A DNA stretch of 64,000 nucleotides. Origin: Saccharicrinis fermentans DSM 9555 = JCM 21142 (lineage in GTDB: Bacteria; Bacteroidota; Bacteroidia; Bacteroidales; Marinilabiliaceae). Where the stretch lies: the NCBI RefSeq assembly GCF_000517085.1, contig NZ_KI912107.1, forward strand, positions 1,054,398 to 1,118,397, in the 5' to 3' direction. The stretch's first letter is position 1. Each line of letters opens with the position of its first letter. Position numbers and translations under genes: made by a program. Under the pieces are notes generated by a model. That model searched no databases. It worked only from the letters and a program-made list of their open reading frames with translations, and was not told where the DNA came from. This document shows positions 1-7,900 of this stretch, piece by piece.

Positions 1-1
1 T

Positions 2-604
2 AATTCTTCGGCTATGTTATTTACGATCGATTTTTATAAGCGTTTTAAACCGAGTACTTCTGAAAAAAAACTGGTCAAGATTGGTCAGTTAGCTACTATT
101 ATTATAGTAGCGTTAGGTATTCTGTGGATCCCTATTATGCGCAGTATTGGAGATGTTTTGTATGAATATTTGCAAGATGTTCAGTCTGTATTGGCTCCTG
201 GTATTGCTGCGGCTTTTTTAATGGGTATAACATGGAAGCGTGCGTCTGCTGAAGGTGGATTTTGGGGTCTGATGTCTGGTTTTATTATTGGTATTACACG
301 CTTGGGTGCTAAGGTGTATTATAATTCAGTGCAAGATGCAGGGGATAGCTTGTTTAAGTCCGTATTCTTTGATACCAATTGGTTGTTTTTCTGTGGATAT
401 ATGTTATTGGTGTGTATCGTAGTGGTTGTGGTGGTGAGTTTGTATACCAAGGCGCCTAGCAAAGAAAAAATTCAAGGTTTGGTTTTTGGAACTTCGACTC
501 CTGAGCAAAAAGCTTTGTCTAGAGCCAGTTGGAATAAGTGGGATGTGGTTCATACTGTTGTAATTCTTGGCTTTACAGTGGCCTTTTATATTTATTTCTG
601 GTAA
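2..604 (+). CDS. Sodium:solute symporter family permease, C-terminal part (5' truncated by window)
   Basis: The reading frame is open from the first bases, so the gene starts before the window. About 200 residues remain, with at least three hydrophobic spans, including one near the extreme C-terminus. The segment around SVLAPGIAAAFLMGITWKRA is typical of SSS/SLC5 sodium-coupled sugar symporters. It ends 12 bases before araD, so it is probably co-transcribed with it. From that position I infer an arabinose or related sugar importer in the inner membrane. Substrate cannot be read from the sequence. The family call is fairly secure; the substrate is inference. Confidence 0.8.
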   Translation, partial: NSSAMLFTIDFYKRFKPSTSEKKLVKIGQLATIIIVALGILWIPIMRSIGDVLYEYLQDVQSVLAPGIAAAFLMGITWKRASAEGGFWGLMSGFIIGITRLGAKVYYNSVQDAGDSLFKSVFFDTNWLFFCGYMLLVCIVVVVVVSLYTKAPSKEKIQGLVFGTSTPEQKALSRASWNKWDVVHTVVILGFTVAFYIYFW

Positions 605-616
605 AAAAGAGAAGTG

Positions 617-1303
617 ATGTTAGAAGAATTAAAAGAGGAAGTTTATAGGGCCAATATGGATCTGGTAAGGTATGGTCTGGTTATTTTCACATGGGGTAAT
701 GTAAGTGCCATTGATCGACACGAGGGTTTGGTGGTTATAAAGCCTAGTGGAGTGGAATATGAGGTGATGAAAGTATCGGATATGATTGTGGTTGATTTGG
801 AAGGAAATGTGGTGGAAGGCGATTTGAAGCCTTCTTCTGATACTCCTACGCATCTTGAATTGTATAAGGCTTTTTCATCCATTGGAGCTGTGGTTCATAC
901 GCATTCTACTTATGCTACAGCTTGGGCTCGGGCAGGAAAGAGTATTCCTGTTTTGGGAACTACGCAAGCTGATTATTTTTATGGGGATGTGCCATGTACC
1001 AGATCTATGACAGAGGAGGAAATAAAAGGTGATTATGAGAGAGAGACGGGAGTAGTGATTGTGGAGACTTTTGATAATAGGAACCCCTTGCATGTGCCAG
1101 GTGTTTTGGTAAAAAATCATGGACCTTTTTCATGGGGAAAAGATGCCAATGAGGCGGTGCATAATAGTGTAGTCCTGGAGCAAATTGCAAAAATGGATCA
1201 GATAACCTTTCAGGTAAATCCGGAAACGGATATGAATAGTCATCTGGTAGAGAAGCATTTTAATCGTAAACACGGAGTTAATGCATATTATGGTCAAAGG
1301 TGA
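617..1303 (+). CDS. araD: L-ribulose-5-phosphate 4-epimerase
   Basis: Class II aldolase/adducin fold enzyme converting L-ribulose 5-phosphate to D-xylulose 5-phosphate, the last committed step of bacterial arabinose catabolism. Visible family motifs are GNVSAID and KPSGV (phosphate binding), [11 protein letters not shown], the metal-binding [17 protein letters not shown] segment, the FYGDVPCTR segment and a late NHGPFSWG. Length is 228 residues, normal for AraD. I chose ATG 617 over the in-frame GTG at 614 because a purine-rich stretch (AAAAGAGAAG) sits just upstream and the protein then begins MLEELKEEV as in homologues. It lies between the symporter and a dead dehydrogenase gene, then araB. 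Confidence 0.93.
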   Translation: MLEELKEEVYRANMDLVRYGLVIFTWGNVSAIDRHEGLVVIKPSGVEYEVMKVSDMIVVDLEGNVVEGDLKPSSDTPTHLELYKAFSSIGAVVHTHSTYATAWARAGKSIPVLGTTQADYFYGDVPCTRSMTEEEIKGDYERETGVVIVETFDNRNPLHVPGVLVKNHGPFSWGKDANEAVHNSVVLEQIAKMDQITFQVNPETDMNSHLVEKHFNRKHGVNAYYGQR

Positions 1304-1475
1304 TTCTTAATAGTGAATGAGCTGACCGCTTAGGTATAAAGGACGTTTTGTTATATCTGGGCAGCTCTATTTTTAGTGTGGCGTGAAATAGTGGAATAGA
1401 ATTAATTATTTATTATATATGAAGTTGTCAAGGTGACGCGGGTTTATGTGGCAAGTGAAAACAAAATTTATTCTC

Positions 1476-1888
1476 ATGCAAGCAGTTAACATAACCGGTA
1501 TTAGGCAGGTGAGGAAGAAATGCTGAAGAATGAGGTTGAAGTGGGTTATGATGTGGTATATGAGTGTTGTGGTAAACAGGAGGCGCTTGATGCGGCATTG
1601 CGGTTATTAAAATCAGGCGGTAAGTTAGTGTTTGTTGGGATTCCAGAGACGGAGGGCCTGCAGTTTAATATGAATTTGATGCGTCGTAAGGAGATTTGTG
1701 TTCAAAATGTGCGTCGTCAGAATAATAGTTTTGAAGATGCTATTGAAATGATAGTAAAGGAGCCTTCTTATTTTGAGAGGCTCATTACGCATAATTACCA
1801 TTTCAAGGCTGCTTCGGAAGCTTTTGAAAATGTTGCAAATTATGAGGATGGGGTTATAAAGGCGATGGTGGAATTTGATGATATATAA
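1476..1888 (+). pseudogene. Zinc-type alcohol/polyol dehydrogenase (MDR) gene collapsed by internal deletion
   Basis: An ATG at 1476 encodes MQAVNITGIRQV, the usual first residues of medium-chain dehydrogenases, then hits a stop at 1524. A different frame, open from 1520, encodes the C-terminal third: YDVVYECCGKQEALDAAL (cofactor domain), GGKLVFVGIP, and the typical tail ending AFENVANYEDGVIKAMVEF. The middle, including the catalytic zinc site, is missing and the join shifts frame. A family member is normally near 340-350 residues, so roughly 200 are gone. It sits between araD and araB, so the intact gene was probably an accessory of the arabinose operon. A 122-residue fragment could still be translated from 1520 but should be inactive. 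Confidence 0.8.
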
Positions 1889-1994
1889 GTAAAATGTGAT
1901 TGTTTAGCCTTGAACTTTAGGGTTTTATGCTAGTGTGTTTGGTGTGGGTGGAATTTGTCTTGGTGTTACTTTTTGAAAAAAAAACGAGAAAAAA

Positions 1995-3662
1995 ATGAAA
2001 AAGCAATATGTAATAGGATTGGATTATGGATCTGACTCTGCGCGATCAGTTGTTGTTGATGTGGCAAATGGAAATGAGTTGGCTTCGTCTGTAAAATATT
2101 ATCCTCGTTGGATGGAGGGGAAGTATTGCGCTCCGGAGAAGGATCTGTATCGTCAGCATCCATTGGATTATGTTGAGGTGATGGAGTATGTAGTAAATGA
2201 TGCCCTGAAAAAAGCGGGAGAAGGTGTAGCTGATAATGTGATCGGTATTTCCTTTGATACGACCGGCAGTACTCCGGTGCTTGTGAATAAGGAGGGTACT
2301 CCTTTGGCTTTGTTGCCTGAATTTGCCGAAAATCCAAATGCTATGTTTGTGCTTTGGAAAGATCATACCGCAGTGAAGGAAGCTGCAGAAATAAATCAAT
2401 TAGCCGCTCGTTGGAGTGAGGATTATACCAAGTTTGAAGGTGGTATTTATTCTTCAGAGTGGGTGTGGGCCAAGATATTGCATGTGTTGCGTTCGGATGA
2501 AACTGTTCGCAAAGCTTCTTTTTCATGGGTCGAACATTGTGACTGGTTACCGGGTTTGATCACCGGAAATCAAAATCCGTTGGAAATTCTACGCAGCCGT
2601 TGTGCTGCAGGTCACAAAGCAATGTGGCATCCAGGTTGGGGTGGGCTCCCTTCTCAGGAATTTTTATCGGAGCTTGATCCTGTGTTGGATGGTTATAGGG
2701 AGCGCTTATATAAGGATACCTATCCCAGTGATGTTGCAGTAGGTAATTTATCTAAAGAATGGGCTAAAAGGTTGGGGCTTACAACGAATGTTAAAGTGGG
2801 GGTTGGTGCTTTTGATTGTCATATGGGGGCGGTAGGAGGTGAGGTAACTCCGAATGTATTGGTTCGGGCTATTGGAACTTCTACTTGTGATATTATGATT
2901 GAAGAGTATGATAAGATTGGGGATAAGCTAATTGCAGGAATCTGTGGTCAGGTTGATGGTTCTGTAGTGCCAGGTTATGTGGGATTGGAAGCCGGACAGT
3001 CTGCTTTCGGAGATTTGTATGCGTGGTTTAAGCATGTGTTGGCATGGCCAATTGAGAATATTTTGGCAAAAACGACTTTGGTTAATGATAAAATAAAGAC
3101 TAAGTTGATGCAGGAAACTATGGATGCTATTATTGTTGAATTGTCGAACGAAGCCATGAAGATACCTGTTGAAGAATCTACTATTGTAGCTGTGGACTGG
3201 ATGAATGGACGCCGAACTCCTGATGCAAGTCAGGAAGTTACAGGTTCTATTGCTGGCTTAAAATTGGGTTCCTCGGCACCAGGTATTTTTCGAGCCTTGG
3301 TAGAGGCAACGGCTTTTGGTTCGAAAGCAATTGTGAATCGGTTTGCGAGTGAGGGGGTTGAGATTAAAGAGATTATAGCCCTGGGGGGCGTGGCTAAAAA
3401 ATCACCTTTTGTCATGCAAATATTGGCCGACGTTTTAGGTATGTCACTGAAGGTGGCGGCTACCGATCAGACCTGTGCTTTTGGGGCGGCTATGTTTGCT
3501 GCTGTTGTTGGTGGAGCTTATGATAGGGTGGAAGATGCGCAGAAGGCAATGGGTAAGGGTTTCGAAAAAGTATATCAGCCAAATGCAAAAAATGTAGAGG
3601 TTTATGGGACTATTTATGATAAATACCTTAAATTAGGTGCATTTACCGAAAGTGAGTTGTGA
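1995..3662 (+). CDS. araB: Ribulokinase
   Basis: FGGY-family carbohydrate kinase of 555 residues, phosphorylating L-ribulose with ATP in the cytoplasm. The N-terminus YVIGLDYGSDSARSVVVDV is the phosphate-1 loop of the actin/hexokinase fold, GISFDTTGSTPVLV follows, and the C-terminal domain carries EATAFGSKAIV and IIALGGVAKKSPFVMQILAD. These match the long ribulokinase branch rather than shorter xylulokinases. ATG 1995 follows an A/G-rich leader. A rho-independent terminator follows at once, so this is the end of the symporter-araD-araB transcription unit. Confidence 0.94.
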   Translation: MKKQYVIGLDYGSDSARSVVVDVANGNELASSVKYYPRWMEGKYCAPEKDLYRQHPLDYVEVMEYVVNDALKKAGEGVADNVIGISFDTTGSTPVLVNKEGTPLALLPEFAENPNAMFVLWKDHTAVKEAAEINQLAARWSEDYTKFEGGIYSSEWVWAKILHVLRSDETVRKASFSWVEHCDWLPGLITGNQNPLEILRSRCAAGHKAMWHPGWGGLPSQEFLSELDPVLDGYRERLYKDTYPSDVAVGNLSKEWAKRLGLTTNVKVGVGAFDCHMGAVGGEVTPNVLVRAIGTSTCDIMIEEYDKIGDKLIAGICGQVDGSVVPGYVGLEAGQSAFGDLYAWFKHVLAWPIENILAKTTLVNDKIKTKLMQETMDAIIVELSNEAMKIPVEESTIVAVDWMNGRRTPDASQEVTGSIAGLKLGSSAPGIFRALVEATAFGSKAIVNRFASEGVEIKEIIALGGVAKKSPFVMQILADVLGMSLKVAATDQTCAFGAAMFAAVVGGAYDRVEDAQKAMGKGFEKVYQPNAKNVEVYGTIYDKYLKLGAFTESEL

Positions 3663-3686
3663 TTATTTATTAAGACTAATGTTGCT

Positions 3687-3725
3687 AAGGCGGGAAAAGC
3701 TTGTGATATCTTTTCTCGCCTTTGT
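3687..3725 (+). terminator. Rho-independent terminator after araB
   Basis: An inverted repeat pairs 3687-3699 (AAGGCGGGAAAAG) with 3710-3722 (CTTTTCTCGCCTT) with one mismatch and a 10-base loop. It begins 25 bases after the araB stop. Confidence 0.8.
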
Positions 3726-3814
3726 GTTTAGTGAGCTTGTCTTGGATGAGTTTTTTTGTTTTGTGTAATGCAAAGTTAGAATTACCTTTATGCGTCAATA
3801 CAAAAATAATTAAT

Positions 3815-4504
3815 ATGCAAGATAATCAATATATTCAGCATCCAAGATATCATGTCGCTGTAGATTGTGTAATATTTGGTTATGAAGAGGGAGTCTTAAA
3901 ATTACTGCTCTACCCAAGGGGATTTGAACCTTCGCTTGGGAATTGGTCTCTTCTGGGTGGTTTTGTCCAGGAAAAAGAATCGGTGGAGGATGCGTCCAGA
4001 AGAGTTTTGCTTAATACTACTGGTTTGAGAGATATTTATTTGCAACAAGTATCTACTTTCTCCAGACCAGATAGGGATCCCGGGGCTAGGGTGATTAGTG
4101 TGGTGAGTTATGCCTTGGTGCATATAGATAAATATGATAAAGAATTGGTGCGTGATCATGGAGCTCATTGGTGGCCGGTTGATAAAATGCCTCAGTTTAT
4201 TTTTGATCACAAAAGTATGGTGCAGTCGGCATTGTTTAAACTTCAACAGGATGCAAGTGTGAAGTTGGTGGGCAAAGAGTTACTTCCTGATTTATTTACA
4301 CTGAATCAACTGAGGAGTTTGTATGGTGCTATTTTTCAAAAAGATTTTGACCCAGCTAATTTTCGTAAGAAGATCTTGTCTTTGGGCGTTTTGGAAAAGA
4401 CAAGTATTAAAAATACTACCGAGTCTCGTAAAGGCGCGTTTTGCTATAAGTTTAAAGAGGAAACTGAAATGAGGGTGAGTGATCGGATTGTGAAATTTAT
4501 TTAA
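3815..4504 (+). CDS. araR: Nudix-related transcriptional regulator of arabinose genes
   Basis: A 229-residue protein with an N-terminal Nudix-like domain (residues about 8-140) and a C-terminal winged helix (about 150-225, LFTLNQLRSLYGAIF). This is the NrtR/AraR architecture. In the Nudix box the pattern G-x5-E-x7-R is kept, but the catalytic Glu pair is replaced by Asn-Thr (RRVLLNTTGL). The domain is therefore most likely a ligand sensor, not a hydrolase. Bacteroidota are known to control arabinose genes with such an AraR, and the gene lies directly behind araB. I used ATG 3815 (MQDNQYIQHPRYHVAVDC). An upstream in-frame start at 3722 adds 31 residues with no family counterpart. Confidence 0.88.
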   Translation: MQDNQYIQHPRYHVAVDCVIFGYEEGVLKLLLYPRGFEPSLGNWSLLGGFVQEKESVEDASRRVLLNTTGLRDIYLQQVSTFSRPDRDPGARVISVVSYALVHIDKYDKELVRDHGAHWWPVDKMPQFIFDHKSMVQSALFKLQQDASVKLVGKELLPDLFTLNQLRSLYGAIFQKDFDPANFRKKILSLGVLEKTSIKNTTESRKGAFCYKFKEETEMRVSDRIVKFI

Positions 4505-4547
4505 AAGTATGCGAATTTAGTGAAGTTTTTTCTTGTATTTTATAAAG

Positions 4548-4558
4548 GTATAATATAC
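4548..4558. promoter_or_regulatory. Operator-like palindrome 1 (candidate AraR site)
   Basis: GTATAATATAC is a perfect odd-centred palindrome within ATAAAGGTATAATATACTTT. A near-identical site lies 98 bases downstream. Both sit between araR and the MFS permease gene. Assignment to AraR is inference from position and repetition. Confidence 0.45.
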
Positions 4559-4645
4559 TTTTATAAAGTTGTAATTAGGAGTTTTAATTAATTTACAGTT
4601 TTTTATAATCTTGTTATATAGTAATATATAGTTGTTAATATAAAG

Positions 4646-4656
4646 GTGTAATATAC
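4646..4656. promoter_or_regulatory. Operator-like palindrome 2 (candidate AraR site)
   Basis: GTGTAATATAC within ATAAAGGTGTAATATACTTT differs from the first site by one base in 20. The pair could allow looping or cooperative binding upstream of the permease. Confidence 0.45.
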
Positions 4657-4695
4657 TTTAGTTTCTCTTAATAATCTAAATCCTTAAATAAATTT

Positions 4696-4851
4696 ATGAT
4701 GGAAACGAAACGAGTTAGTAAGTATGCAAAATGGTTAGTAAGTGGAACGTCGTACTTGTTTATTAAAAATTATTTAGATAAGCAAGAAAGTTCAATAGTA
4801 GAGGGAAATCGTAAAAAGTTATCAAAAAAAAGCGATAGAAAGGCTTGTTAA
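4696..4851 (+). CDS. Small hypothetical ORF between araR and the permease
   Basis: A 51-residue frame beginning MMETKRVSKYAKWLVSGTSY and ending in a very basic tail (KKLSKKSDRKAC). I recognise no family. It lies just after the two candidate operators and about 140 bases before the permease start. It may be a small basic protein, a leader ORF or chance. Confidence 0.25.
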   Translation: MMETKRVSKYAKWLVSGTSYLFIKNYLDKQESSIVEGNRKKLSKKSDRKAC

Positions 4852-4991
4852 AACAAATGGATTTGTTCTTGTTTTAATTAAGTTTAGTAAGTTGTTTTTT
4901 GATGATTTACTTGTTGTATAAAGAATATCTGCATAATAAAAGATTGATTTTAAAATGAAATTATATACTATCATTTATTTATCTAATTTTT

Positions 4992-6203
4992 ATGTCTAAA
5001 AATAAATATCTATTTCCATTAATTGTAATGGCGTCTTTGTTTTTCCTGTTTGGATTTATAACGACAATGAATAACTCTACGATTGAGTTTTTGAAAGAAG
5101 CTTTTGGCTTAAACGATGTACAAAAGCAATTGCCTAATACCTTCTTTTATGGTGCCTATGCGCTCTCAATCCCAGTGGGTTTTTTAATTAAAAGGATTGG
5201 TTATCGTTTTTCAATTTTTACTGGATTGGCATTAATAGCCATTGGTTTTTTTGCGTGCATACCAGGTGTTGGATTTGGGTATTATGGTTTTTTAAGTACA
5301 GTGTCAATTTTTGCCATTGGTGTGGTTATCCTTCAGGTTGCTGCGGCTCCTTATGTGGTAGCTCTTGGTCCTAAAGAAAGTTCTGCAAGTAGATTAACGT
5401 TAACGAATGCACTAAATTCAGTGGCAACTGTTATTGCTCCTATTTTTGTTTCGATGTTATTAGTAGTGCCGGAATTAGGTGAAGGTCAGGTGTTAGAAAA
5501 TTCAGCAATTCGAGATATTGTCATAAATCCTTTTGTGGGAATTGGAATAGCTACTACTGTAATTCTTTTTATTATGTTCTTTTTGAAGTTGCCTAATATA
5601 AAAGGAGAGCAAGAGGGAGATGAAAAGACAAATTCTGTTAAAATTAAATCAAGTGCATTTAAGTACCCGCATGTGTGGTTGGGCTCAATAGCTATTTTTG
5701 TTTATATGGGTATTGAGATCGGCATTCCTAGTTTTTTTGCTGATTTTGCAGCTACTAAAGGAGCGGTGATCGAAACGTCTACTACGGATATGTTGAAGTT
5801 TTATTGGGGAGGCCTGATGGTAGGGCGTTTATTGGGTATTTTTGTGTTGAAAAAATATAAGGCATCGACAATTTTGTCTTTGTGTGCCATGGGTGGTGCT
5901 GCTATGTTGGTGGGGGCTATTACTTTGAATGGAAATGTGAGTATGTGGTTGTTTTTAGGTACTGGTTTATTCCATTCAATTATGTGGCCGGTTATTTATA
6001 GTCTGGCCTTGGAGGATTTAGGTCCTCATGCCGATGTGGCTTCGGGTGTGATTGCTACTTCTGTCATTGGTGCAGCTATTCTTACTCCTATTATGGGAGG
6101 AATTCAAGCTATGACAGGAACTGTTGTGGCTGGTATCGCTTGTTTGTTCGTGTATTATTTATATCTTATTTTCTTCGCAACAAAGGGGTCTAAGATTAGA
6201 TAA
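4992..6203 (+). CDS. MFS sugar permease, FucP/GluP-like
   Basis: A 403-residue major facilitator protein with about 12 hydrophobic spans and a central loop rich in Lys/Glu (residues about 205-225) between the two six-helix halves. The N-terminus (FFLFGFITTMNNSTIEFLK) and ILQVAAAPYVVALGPKESSASRL, followed by TNALNSVATVIAPI, are characteristic of the fucose/glucose/galactose proton symporter branch. Placed behind araR and two operator-like sites, it is probably an arabinose or arabinoside-derived sugar importer. L-fucose is an alternative, given the fucosidase nearby. The next gene is convergent, with a hairpin between. Confidence 0.85.
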   Translation: MSKNKYLFPLIVMASLFFLFGFITTMNNSTIEFLKEAFGLNDVQKQLPNTFFYGAYALSIPVGFLIKRIGYRFSIFTGLALIAIGFFACIPGVGFGYYGFLSTVSIFAIGVVILQVAAAPYVVALGPKESSASRLTLTNALNSVATVIAPIFVSMLLVVPELGEGQVLENSAIRDIVINPFVGIGIATTVILFIMFFLKLPNIKGEQEGDEKTNSVKIKSSAFKYPHVWLGSIAIFVYMGIEIGIPSFFADFAATKGAVIETSTTDMLKFYWGGLMVGRLLGIFVLKKYKASTILSLCAMGGAAMLVGAITLNGNVSMWLFLGTGLFHSIMWPVIYSLALEDLGPHADVASGVIATSVIGAAILTPIMGGIQAMTGTVVAGIACLFVYYLYLIFFATKGSKIR

Positions 6204-6269
6204 TTGTGATAATAAATATGATTCTGATTTTTGATGGAACTCCCCAAAAGTTTTTCAAGAATCAATTTG

Positions 6270-6304
6270 GAAGGATTCTCTGACGGGGATCCTTCTTTGT
6301 TTTC
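6270..6304. terminator. Probable terminator between convergent genes
   Basis: GAAGGAT at 6270-6276 pairs with ATCCTTC at 6289-6295, followed by TTTGTTTTC. It lies between the permease stop (6203) and the aldose epimerase stop (6385). Confidence 0.5.
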
Positions 6305-6384
6305 GCCTTTTTCAAGAGAATGATTGGTAAAATATATGCCAAAATATATACTTGATGGACATACTTACAAGTGCCCATCCTTAA

Positions 6385-7506
6385 TTATTCTGTTTTAAAT
6401 CGGTATATGCAAATTGAATAATATTCTTTGCCGGGTTCAAGTAGGGTAGATGGAAATTGAGGTTTATTGGGACTGTCAGGGAAGTGTTGGGTCTCTAAGC
6501 AAAAAGCAGAACGGTATGTAATTGATTTTCCGTGTTTGCCAGTGTCTGTTCCATCTAAAAAGTTACCGCTGTAAAATTGTAATCCTGGCTCGTTAGTGAG
6601 AACTTCCATTACTCGGCCGGAAATGGGCTCTTTTATGATGGCAGCCAATGATAGGGTGTCACTTTTTTTGTTTAATACCCAGTTGTGGTCGTATCCTGCT
6701 CCGTATTTCAACTGGATATTTGGATCGTTAATACGCTCCCCAATTCTTGTGGCTGAGGTAAAATCAAAGGGGGTATCTTTTACCGGAACGATTTCTCCAC
6801 TGGGTATTAAAGATTCATTTACAGGAGTGTAGCTGTTGGCATTGATATATAAAATATGCTGGGTGATGCTACCACTCCCCTCACCAGCTAAATTGTAATA
6901 GTTATGGTTGGTGAGATTAATGTGTGTTGTTTTATCTGTTGTGGCAAAATATTCAATTTTCAGTTCGTTTTGATAGGTCAACTCGTAAATAACCTTGATG
7001 TTCAGGTTGCCGGGGTAACCTTCTTCCATATCTGCTGATAGATAGCTTAATTCAAGCCTGTTTTTTGCAGTTTGCTTAGCGTTCCAAATTCTATCAAAGT
7101 AGCCCGTGGGGCCTCCATGTAAAGAATTTTCACCATTGTTGGAATTTAAATGGTATGTTGTACTATCTATAGAAAATGCTCCATTGGCTATTCTATTTCC
7201 GTAGCGTCCTATTATGGCTCCATAATAACGGCTTTTAGATGTTGTATATTCTTGAGCTGTTTTTAAACCAATATTAATGTCTGTTAATCTGCCTTTTTTA
7301 TCGGGTACCCATAAGGAAACTACTCGGCCTCCAAGATTCGTAATTTCAGAGACTAAGCCCTTGTTATTTGTAAGTGTATATAGGGTGACTTTATTATCTT
7401 TGATGGTGGTGGAAAAGGTTTCTTTATCTAGTAATTTTATACCTGAAGTGGGAGGTTCGCAGCTTATGGCCATAGAGCAGATTAGAACTAAAAAGATGAA
7501 TTTCAT
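6385..7506 (-). CDS. galM: Aldose 1-epimerase, lipoprotein form
   Basis: A 373-residue galactose mutarotase-like enzyme interconverting alpha and beta anomers of aldoses. The N-terminus MKFIFLVLICSMAISC is a lipoprotein signal with the lipobox Cys at residue 16, so the mature enzyme is probably anchored in the periplasm or at the outer membrane. Family features are GRYGNRIANGAF, LHGGPTGYFDRIW (first His), NLTNHNYYNLAGEG (second His) and a late CLETQHFPDSPN with the catalytic Glu. It probably prepares released galactose or arabinose for uptake. A TATATTTG -7 element lies 48-55 bases upstream. Confidence 0.9.
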   Translation of the reverse strand: MKFIFLVLICSMAISCEPPTSGIKLLDKETFSTTIKDNKVTLYTLTNNKGLVSEITNLGGRVVSLWVPDKKGRLTDINIGLKTAQEYTTSKSRYYGAIIGRYGNRIANGAFSIDSTTYHLNSNNGENSLHGGPTGYFDRIWNAKQTAKNRLELSYLSADMEEGYPGNLNIKVIYELTYQNELKIEYFATTDKTTHINLTNHNYYNLAGEGSGSITQHILYINANSYTPVNESLIPSGEIVPVKDTPFDFTSATRIGERINDPNIQLKYGAGYDHNWVLNKKSDTLSLAAIIKEPISGRVMEVLTNEPGLQFYSGNFLDGTDTGKHGKSITYRSAFCLETQHFPDSPNKPQFPSTLLEPGKEYYSICIYRFKTE

Positions 7507-7553
7507 GATGAAGATTGTTTAAATTAGTATTATTTGAATAAATGTTATTTCAA

Positions 7554-7561
7554 CAAATATA
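7554..7561 (-). promoter_or_regulatory. Bacteroidota-type -7 element upstream of the aldose epimerase
   Basis: On the minus strand 7561-7554 reads TATATTTG, a full TAnnTTTG match, placing transcription start roughly 40 bases before the ATG. No well-spaced TTG -33 element is present, so this is a partial promoter call. Confidence 0.45.
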
Positions 7562-7647
7562 ATAGTAAATTATACTATAAAAAACACAATGCTTATAAAA
7601 TAGCCAATTACATTAAAGTTTCTATTCTTATTTTCTATGCTTATGTT

Positions 7648-7737
7648 TATCTTTCAATGGTCATACGGAACTTGCTAAATTTACTCATTCCCTTGTGTGC
7701 AAAAACATTCCCGTGGGCTCTTCATATGTTTAAAAAT
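7648..7737 (-). repeat. Degenerate copy of the ~90-bp repeat, upstream of the aldose epimerase
   Basis: Read on the minus strand it matches the units at 49.1 and 57.5 kb. On the plus strand AATGGTCATACGGAACTTGC corresponds to their AATGGTCATATGGAACTCGC, followed further on by a TTGTGTG block and TTCATATG. It lies between the epimerase start and the sulfatase terminator, in the same orientation as the epimerase gene. A 68-residue plus-strand frame over it is a by-product of the repeat. Confidence 0.65.
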
Positions 7738-7822
7738 TAACGAAACTTCACTAACCAGTGCAATTTCAATCATTAGGCTGTGTGTTTAATTATTTGCCTT
7801 GGGCATGTCAGTTTTATATAAA

Positions 7823-7854
7823 AAAAGGGTAGGATCAATTGATCCTACCCTTTT
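7823..7854 (-). terminator. Strong terminator downstream of the sulfatase operon
   Basis: A perfect 32-base palindrome (arms around GGGTAGGATCAATTGATCC) followed on the minus strand by a T-rich tract. It lies 47 bases after the sulfatase stop and ends the fucosidase-GH2 fragment-sulfatase unit. Confidence 0.85.
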
Positions 7855-7900
7855 AAGGGATTTAACTTATTGGAGTTTTATAATTCTGATGACAATGAAG

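Noticed and set aside
7534-7740. Plus-strand 68-residue frame with hydrophobic segments
   Set aside because: It lies over a degenerate copy of the 90-bp repeat, whose complement is open by nature; no start signals.
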